Made by a program: the position numbers and the translations under genes
The notes under the pieces: model-generated
The model's database searches: none
What the model was told of the DNA's origin: nothing
What the model saw: only the letters and a program-made list of their open reading frames with translations
From: Hofstenia miamia
Taxonomy: Eukaryota > Xenacoelomorpha > Acoela
Direction of reading: 5' to 3'
DNA length: 64,000 bases
NCBI GenBank assembly: GCA_004352715.1
Contig: SCFE01000006.1
Location: 2,938,851 to 3,002,850 of the forward strand
In this document: positions 37,037 through 46,000 of the stretch, piece by piece
Numbering within the stretch: the first letter of the stretch is position 1
Layout: each line of letters begins with the position of its first letter

Positions 37037-40000
37037 TGTATCAAAGATATATTCCAATAGTTTTTGAGTTACTTAATAAACGAACTGCATGTATACATGC
37101 GTATTTTTAAGCTAATTTCAAACACCTAGGTANATATATATATATATATATATATATATTCAAATATATATATATATCATTTCATTAGTAAATATATGTA
37201 TTAATTTTCATATGCTTCGAAAAAACCCCAATATATCAAATTGATTAAGTAAAATTCTAAAAGCAGTCTTGCACAAACAATTGAAATTCTATTTCAACCA
37301 TAATTTATATTTTCATGTTTCTAAATTGAAAATGATTTTTAACATTATCTAATCCGAATTCTTGTTTAATGTTTAATTGAAAATAGAAGTCAGAAATGCA
37401 ATTCTTAATCTAATTTATAGAATTTCATGTGAATATATAATTAGATACAATGCGCTTATGTTCTTTATGCCGAAACAGTCAGAGACAGGGCTAACTTCCG
37501 ATGCGATATCATTTCAATAGTTGGTAACGGTGTTGGTATTTCTTCATTGCTGTGGTCAATTTGCTTATTACTTTATGTTGTGATATCATTATTTAGGGTA
37601 CGTATGTTCAACTTAGCATAAATATTTTTTTTGAAATAGATGGATAACTTAATAACATAATTATAAATTCACTAGTTGCACATTAGTATTTAACCCTGAA
37701 AACCCTATTGAGTTTTAAGGTCACCAACTGCTTTTTCCATATTTTAAGCAATTTTCTCTAAGCCTACTAGGAAATTTGGGAATCCTGAGACTTGAATGCA
37801 GCATGTATGAGTACGTATGCGTAACTGTTATTTGTGATAAAATTATTCCTGCGCTGGACGTATATGAAAATATTAACTTTTTTCAATGAAAAATTCTATT
37901 TTCTTAAAAACTTTCGAATTTTCCCATTGCCATTGTTCAGTTAACAGGGCGGAGAAACACCATGACAACAACTATAATCAGCATTGAATATTTAGTTTTC
38001 TGTAAATTGATAATAAAAGTTAAGTTCAGGCTTGCCATGCTTAAAGATAAGAACTGAAAATGATGAAAGAGACGATCCTCGATCAAGTGGTGCATTCAAG
38101 TTGCGGATATTTTTATTATCGGTTCGTGTGCCTTTAATTATTTTATGGGATAAGTATTAATGGGGTGTGTTTACACCCCACAACAATTATTAATATAATT
38201 CATTCTAATCATCATCAGTTGTTTCCTTATATCTAGTTGGTTTTGTGGCAGCGCTATATACTGATGTTTACATCACAGTTAATATGTTACTGTTATTCCA
38301 CAAATTAAAAAGATGCATGTATGTATGTATGTTTTTAAACTTAAAATTTAGTGATAAATTTATCTTTGTTTTAAGTTCAATGGTGCATTGCTATTGAAAT
38401 GCATGAAAGTACATTAGAACAAAAACATGTGGAGCTAATCTAAAATATTTTATTTACAGTATTGGATTTTATATCACAACATAAAGCATCATATAGGCCT
38501 GCTACAGTATATGTATTTATTACATACAGTACAAGAAACTATGATTTATTAGCACTCTGTACAAATAAGCAATTGATGAAATTGACATACAAATTTTCCA
38601 CATTTATCACACTTCTTTTTTTGTCTTTCGATCTTTCACAAAAAGCACATCTACCTTGAAGTGCATCTAACTTCTATGTCAGGATAAGTAGATAAAATGC
38701 AATCTTTTACCTTTTTGCGCAAGGAACACATTTGAAGTCTGCGTTCTGCTATAGGCTTACATAATTCATAAGCCAACTCTTTTTTGAACGTGTAATGATC
38801 TTCAGTAAATTCATCAATACGAGCAAGACACAATTTGCGACAGCAATAAGTTATCGATACCACTTTTGGTTTCATTGTAAGTTTGTAAAATAGGAGGCTT
38901 ACCTTCAATTGTATCTTGTTGTCCACCATGCATAGTTGAGAATAGAAGAACAGGCTTATTGCCCTTATCCCAGAATGAACACAGTATGATTTCATCAGAA
39001 TAATAATGCTTTGAATCATTTCTCGCCATTTGCACCAATGATTTTGAATCAGAGGGCAGTTCACGTCTATTATGACGCACAGTGCCTGAAAATGTTGTGT
39101 TCTTATTACACAGTAGCTTACATAAGTTTGCATTTGTGAAATAATTGTCGACCGTTATATTTCTACCTTTGTTCAGATAGTCATTTGCAAGAATCATAAC
39201 ATAAGCAGAAGCATGAGAGCCAAATTGCTCTACAGAATATTCAGGTAAAGTTGATTTTCCTGTGTAAATAAGACAACGCAAGGGCATCGTATTTGAATTG
39301 TCAACAATCCAATAAACTTTGATCCCAAATTTGCCGGGTTTTGATGGGATATATTGAGTAAATCCAACTCTTCCATGAAATTCTATAAGCATTTCATCAA
39401 CTACCAAGAAAGGTCCAGGCTGATATAGACATTTCAGTTCATCATTGAAAATTTTCACATCACGAATGGGAGCCAGTTTGTCTGAGGAGTCCCGTCGTAA
39501 TGGATCATCAAACCGGAGGGAAACTCGTAGTTGTGAGAAGCGATTGTAGCTCATTGTTGCTGGGAAAAGAGAATGTCCATCTCGACTATTCCATAGTTCG
39601 CGCGCATATCTATGGTGAGCTTTAAAAACCCCAGCAAGTAAATGTAATCCAATGTACGCAAGTATTTCCTCCGAAGTGGTATGCTTCCAAACGGTTTTGA
39701 AGTTTCTTCTTCCATGGCGATTTGTATTCATAACCACAAGATCAATAATATCATGAAAAATTATCAAAAATGCCTCTGATCTTGAATTAGGGCGAAGTCC
39801 GCGTCTGAAACCTTGGTTAGTAGCATCAAAAATATTTCGTTGAAGAGGCCTACCTCTATTACTATGAGAAGTAGTCCATTGGCGTGTATTGGGAGCTACA
39901 AACTGCTGTGAATTGCTACAGTCCGTCATGTCATTCTCCTCTTCATCTGGATGATATCCCATTTCATTGTCAAGAATGTCATCAATGCCGATTTCCCCAT

Positions 40001-43000
40001 ACTGAATAGCAAAAGAATCATCCACCTCATCAACCATTTGAGCAGCAGCGACATCGTCCTCTTTTATGGCATAATCAAGAGAAGTGTCATCATCCTCATT
40101 GGTATTATCAATATACAAATTTATTATTCAAAGGGCTTGTAAGCGAGCCTGTTGGCTAGGCAATTCTCTTCTCTCACTCATTACAACAAATGACGTGCCG
40201 TTAACTAATGACAAGACTGAGCAGAGACAAGACTTGAACAAACACGTGACAGAGGATGCGCTGACTCAGGGTCATATGTTAAGTACGCGCTGTTTTGACC
40301 TTGACTTCAATCCAAGCTGGTGAGTTACAAAGTAGGTGAAGTCGAGACATTGATAATGTAACAACAATGCATTAGTATACAAAACCGAACAGTCACTATT
40401 AAACTGATTGACAAGTTTTAAAAGAAATGAATTGGGGTGTATACACACCCCAAAAAGGCAAAAGGCCTATATTCATGGCTTACATCTCGGAAATTACTCA
40501 AGAATTGCCAGAAATTGCCATTAATGCAAACTATCGACTAACAATAAATTACATGAAGTTTCGGCTGGATTATCTAAATAACAAATACAAAGTTTCAATT
40601 CAAATATTAACGGGGTGTGAACACACCCCAAAGATATCAATTAACCGTTATTACTTAGAAATTATGAGTGATTAAATATTTGTATAGAAACCATCAAAAA
40701 TTGTAACAAAGGAATAGTTTATTTAGGGTTAATCAAAAACTATAATATGTCACGTTAACTTAAATATTTCCATTGTCCATTTGACTCAGCTATGCTTTAA
40801 TTATAATATTTGTAAATGGAAAAAATTTTGTTAGGATTTATTACAGTCTATGATTAGGAAGAATTGTAATTTACATAGAAGGAATGTAAGCTGTTGCATG
40901 TAAAGAATGATGCTTTGGTTGTGGGTGATCATTGCTTATTATATTTTTCTAAGATATTTCTTTGCTGTGAATTCAAATATGACATACAAGCTCTGCAATG
41001 CCGATGCCTGTTTTGCTGTGAACTAAATTCAAATTTTCGAGAAAAATTATCTACTCCAAGGACAGCTTATTAATGAGAATAATGGTGCAAAAAAGATGAT
41101 AAATAAATGAGAAGTTATATAATTTATAATATTTTTACTAAATTTAATATAGTTAACACAAATAAAGAAAATTAAGCAATCTGATTAAAAATCCATTGAT
41201 CATCAATGAATCAATTTACCCAAAATAGAGCTTTTTTCGTTATCTGAAAAGCATTCACTTCAAATTGCACATAAAGAAAATATTGGAGACATTGGCAAAT
41301 AGCATTTTCCATATTACAAATTTCAACATCAATGAATAAAACCTAACTTAGGCATAATCTTTTTTCCACATTCTTAAAAACAAAATAATTTATGTTTAAA
41401 AACAGAAAAAGCTGTGAAGTAGGATAAGATTAATACGAAATTTGAATTAAATGCCACATTTTTTTATTGTTATACGTTTTCATTATTTCTTATGTGACCG
41501 GTGATCATGAACCAATTTGTATCCAAATGAAAGCATTGAGCTAAGAATGGTAATCTGAGGTTGGTCTTCAAATAATTTACTGAATTGAAAGAATCAATGT
41601 TTAATAGATAGTTTAAGAATTGAGGACTTCAATCAATATTTGAAGGTAACGTTATCGACGAATTTTTCATTATATGAAGTTAAGAATATCCTTTGCACAA
41701 ACCTTTTGCAAAAACGGGCAATGACGCAAGCTGATTATTAGGTTTAAGGGTTTTCAATTCATTGAAAGAAAGAATTTCTAGCCGCTGAAATAATTTTCCT
41801 TGTTCAATCATTCCAACTCACCAAGCATCGCTACCTTAAACTAAGATGAGTATTTTCTGGACCGAAAAATGTCGCAATACACGTGTAAGCTTTAGAAGTT
41901 TTTGTGACATTACCTAAGTAACTCTAAATAACCTAGACATGTCATACATTATAGTACTTTCCCCATAAAAAATTTTTATGCGCTTGCAAATCAGTAGATA
42001 AAAGATATCTAAGCAAAATAATTTGAAAGCATAACTGGATAGAGAATCTTCTCCTCTTTCACTTTCATTCTGAATTCTCGCAATGCACACCTGAACGAAA
42101 CTCAGGTGGTCGATATACAGAAAACTAAATAAGCGATGCTAGTTTTTGCTGCCATTGCGTATTTTCCACCCTATTATCTGAGCATTGATGGGAATTCCAC
42201 TATCTCTCAAAGCTGTGCAATTTATTAACTTGTGAAACTTCAGTGGCCTATAAGAACCAGATTCGTTTCGTAAACTTTACAGTTAGAACGAATTGCTAAT
42301 TTCGCTTTGCTATACCGCATTTTTACTCATAGTACCTCACAAGAACTGTAATCTTCCACTTATAGATAATGAAAGTGATGTTGATAGCCTTCGCTTCTCG
42401 AAAAATGGAGTCTATATCACTCAATAAGAACAAGAATATTTTCATGTATTGTTAACAGAAAGTGTCACCATAACTTAGAAGCACACTTACTCATAGATGT
42501 GCCTACATTCTCAAATTTCCAAGAGTCCCAAATGTCCAAATAGGCTTGGAGAAAAACTTTTGAAAATGTGACTTTATATATACAATAGGATGTTTGTGAT
42601 TAAACCAATACTTTTACTATTGTCTTTGTTTGTGTTTATAAAAAGCCTCAAAGGTCGTTAATTAGTGCTCGCTTTGAGAATTTGTAACTTCAACATCACA
42701 ATAACTTCTTATTTAATATATTTATAATTCAAAAGACAGCTACGGTTAATGTACTTAAATATATATATTTCGCAAATGCTGTTCAATATATTGATATTTA
42801 TTCACAGTCATTAAATACAGGTGCATAAAGAACTGAAGTTAATGTTAAGTAAGTTAGCATTAATAAACACATTTTGATGTCCTTACCTTACAAAATTTAT
42901 CAAATATACTTTTCATACTAACAATAATAATAATAATAAGTAATTGCAAAAATGGAAAAAATACTATCATATATAAAATGTGCTCAAGGTTGGCTAGTGA

Positions 43001-46000
43001 TTGGCAAGGTTAGGACATCCTAGTGTTTCAATAGCAGCTTTGATGCTGAATCACAGTTACAGAGGCATATATTTGTTGAATGAGAGATTTGCAATAGCTT
43101 ATACAAAATTCTCATTTAAATGCGCAATGTGAATCTTCATGATTTTCAGCTTTCCACAAAAAAGTTCAGCATAGAACAGATAATTGATTCCATATAAAAT
43201 CTCCTGAAAAAGGTTCGTGGGCATCTTTGCAGTGTTGTCCATAGGAATGATATTTCTATGAGAAACGTCCCATTGGATGGCATAGAATGGGACATCACAC
43301 ATTTGTATTTCTCATGGCAGGCGATACTTGATATTGTAAAATACACTAGGGATGAAATTGTAATTGGGTAAGGGAGCGTTCACATATTACGTAATCAATT
43401 TTTTGGCTATTTTCTACTCCCCCCTCCCCCATGTAATCAGTCGTAATCATTTGGTTGACCCCCCTCCCAAAATTACGTCATCATCTACTTTACCCCCCCC
43501 CCTGAAGTCTGAACCGTTCATAATTAAAAAAGTTATTTAATATTTTAATTTAGCAAAACCTCCAATGTTGTCATGGTNNNNNNNNNNNNNNNNNNNNNNN
43601 NNNNNNNNNNNNNNNNNNNNNNNNNNNNNNNNNNNNNNNNNNNNNNNNNNNNNNNNNNNNNNNNNNNNNNNNNNNNNNNNNNNNNNNNNNNNNNNNNNNN
43701 NNNNNNNNNNNNNNNNNNNNNNNNNNNNNNNNNNNNNNNNNNNNNNNNNNNNNNNNNNNNNNNNNNNNNNNNNNNNNNNNNNNNNNNNNNNNNNNNNNNN
43801 NNNNNNNNNNNNNNNNNNNNNNNNNNNNNNNNNNNNNNNNNNNNNNNNNNNNNNNNNNNNNNNNNNNNNNNNNNNNNNNNNNNNNNNNNNNNNNNNNNNN
43901 NNNNNNNNNNNNNNNNNNNNNNNNNNNNNNNNNNNNNNNNNNNNNNNNNNNNNNNNNNNNNNNNNNNNNNNNNNNNNNNNNNNNNCTCCCCCCTAATCAA
44001 ACGTAAGCAATTTTGATGACCCTGTCCCCCCCTACTTGATTACGTAATATGTGAACGCTCCCTAAGTGCAACAAAATAGAATTCATTCTCCATCTATGCA
44101 TGTTGCTACGAGAAGGGTTTTGAATCTTGTACATGTAATCGTATTTAGTAGAGATTAAACCTAAACGTTAATAGATTTAATAATTCTATTTAAATTGTAT
44201 TCTATGATAATATGATAATGAGTATCCCATTGACAAGCCTGCATGTTTGTATCAAATACTCACAATTGTCACAAATGTGTAAAAGACAATCACAAAAATT
44301 CATCTCAGAAACATTGTTTTACACACTTAAAACCATGACATGGAAAGCAAGTTTGAATGCTGAGGCACTCCAAGTTGTCGAAATAAATGAATACTTGATA
44401 GCCTCCAAATAAATTATTTCAAAAATGATAATTTATAAATATCAGTAATCAATTTTGACTGTCTGAAAAAGTCATGCTCTACAAAAACATAAAATGCAAT
44501 TTTTGTAGAAGTTAAAATTCTTCGGGTTGTGAATGCAACAACAAACAATTACCAAGCATACTTTACAAGTCTGCTGTACTTGTTTCTTTACTTGAAACTG
44601 CCTCAGTTCTTCTTTATTGATGTCTATTTAGCTTAGAATTGACAAGGCATTACTCATAAAAATATTTCATCTTGTGTGTTGGTCTCTTCCTGTGGTTACT
44701 GCATGTTTTACATGGATTGTCAGAGGTTATGAGTATCAAAATAACTACTTACTTTCGGATCAGTGCTTCACCACCATGAATTTTGAATATAGAATGTCCC
44801 CATGTGGTCAGGTACTATGCTTACCTACAACATCAACTGTCGTTTGGATGTTTGTTAATTATTACGGTCTGGTTAGTAGATGTATTTTATAGTTATTTAT
44901 TGCACACTTTATTTACACGATGTATAATATTTGACAAACGTATACATTTCTGCTACAAAATTAACAGACGTATTTATTATTTTAAAAGACTGAAAATTTA
45001 TTTTTAAATTTATTTCAATTACAACAACGGATGGCATTGCTCGAGTTTTTTCATTTTTATATCTTATCAGTTTCACTTAGCATTTGTGGCAAAGGTTATA
45101 GTGAATATATCAACGCAATTTCTATTGAGAAGTATTTTAGCAATATAGAAGTTTATTCTTTTCTTAAAAATACGTTTATAAAGATTTTAGGAATATAAAC
45201 GTGTTTCTTTATTAGACATGTAAATAAAGGTAGCATGACATAATTTATCAAGTAAACAGCGAAATTTTCTGCTTACTATGAATCTCATGTATATAATTTT
45301 ATACAACACTTTCTACCTCTGGAAAACGAATCGTTATTCTAAATTTATACAAAATACAATAAATTTTAACCGTAAGCGCCAAAGACTTATTTTCTGCTAG
45401 AAGAAAATAGGAAATACCAAATAATGGCGCACAAGATATCAAGCAATATGTTGTTTATTAAAAAAATTGCCCCATCAACGAAAACAGGAAAAAAAATTTC
45501 AAAAAAAACTAACTGTGAATAGATAAAGAAAGAGGAAGAGCCAATTTTTTAATATTATCAGCCGTTTTTGTCGCAATGAATATCTTTATCATACTCAAAG
45601 AAATTTGCATTCAAATCAAATGTTTGCAAAAGTAAGTTACACAAAACTCAATTTCTGTGATGACATAGTTTTCTCGTTCTCGCCCATCGTCGGCAGTTTA
45701 GCACAATGGAACCAGTTTCAAAATAGCAAAAATAAAACAAATTGAAACTATTAGTTTTGCTTGCTATGATAAATTTATTCGACTCATAATTTGCCAAATT
45801 ATGGCCCTGCCCAGCTGTGAACATTTCTGAAGCATAGTAGGTTAAATATTTTCCCTTGAATTCTAGATCATTTAACAATAATGCATTCATTCTGAATTAT
45901 ATGCGTAGTCTCATTAAGATTAACACTTATTTTATAGGTCATCATTGGAATCGTTATCGTCTGCATTTTAACTGTGATTTATGCTCAAAAAATGATCTCA

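Larger units (their letters stand above)
35440..37132 (+). repeat. Segmental duplicate C of the receptor locus
   Basis: It aligns with duplicate A (9960-11600) over exon, 36064-36175, 36745-36830 and 36905-37070. It aligns with copy B over the exon and over 37030-37132 (about 100 bp essentially identical to 27518-27620). Confidence 0.8.
34999..37444 (+). other. GPR157-like intron 1, hosting receptor copy C
   Basis: Donor GTAAGT, acceptor AATTAG at 37444. It contains (TA)n at 35029-35056, 35350-35386 and 36212-36275, the copy C duplication (35440-37132) and a single N at 37133. The exon 1-exon 2 phase match across the N supports the scaffold order, but sequence may be missing at the join. Confidence 0.65.
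38157..40630 (-). mobile_element. Decayed piggyBac-superfamily DNA transposon
   Basis: The transposase remnant (minus strand) lies between near-palindromes of the form GGGGTGTNNNNACACCCC: 38162-38179 on one side, 40434-40451 and 40612-40629 on the other. TTAA, the piggyBac target site, stands one base outside the first (38157-38160) and one base before the third (40607-40610). TTAA is common in AT-rich DNA, so the exact borders are uncertain. Confidence 0.65.
37598..44631 (+). other. GPR157-like intron 2
   Basis: A 7-kb intron. It contains a third copy of the 11.9/12.75-kb dispersed repeat (about 37690-37880), a decayed piggyBac (38157-40630) and a MITE with an N gap (43372-44062). 40680-43360 shows no gene; paired minus-strand frames at 43099-43346 overlap in different frames and are not recognised. 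Confidence 0.6.

Noticed and set aside
40427-40675. 82-codon frame next to the piggyBac
   Set aside because: It reads through two GGGGTGT palindromes and has no domain; better explained as transposon end sequence.
43099-43346. Two overlapping minus-strand frames
   Set aside because: They overlap in different frames and neither contains a motif I recognise; no basis to prefer one.
43545-44016. Long frames made mostly of X
   Set aside because: They run through assembly Ns and have no evidential value; the same applies to those across 63028-63859 other than the Tc1 frame.
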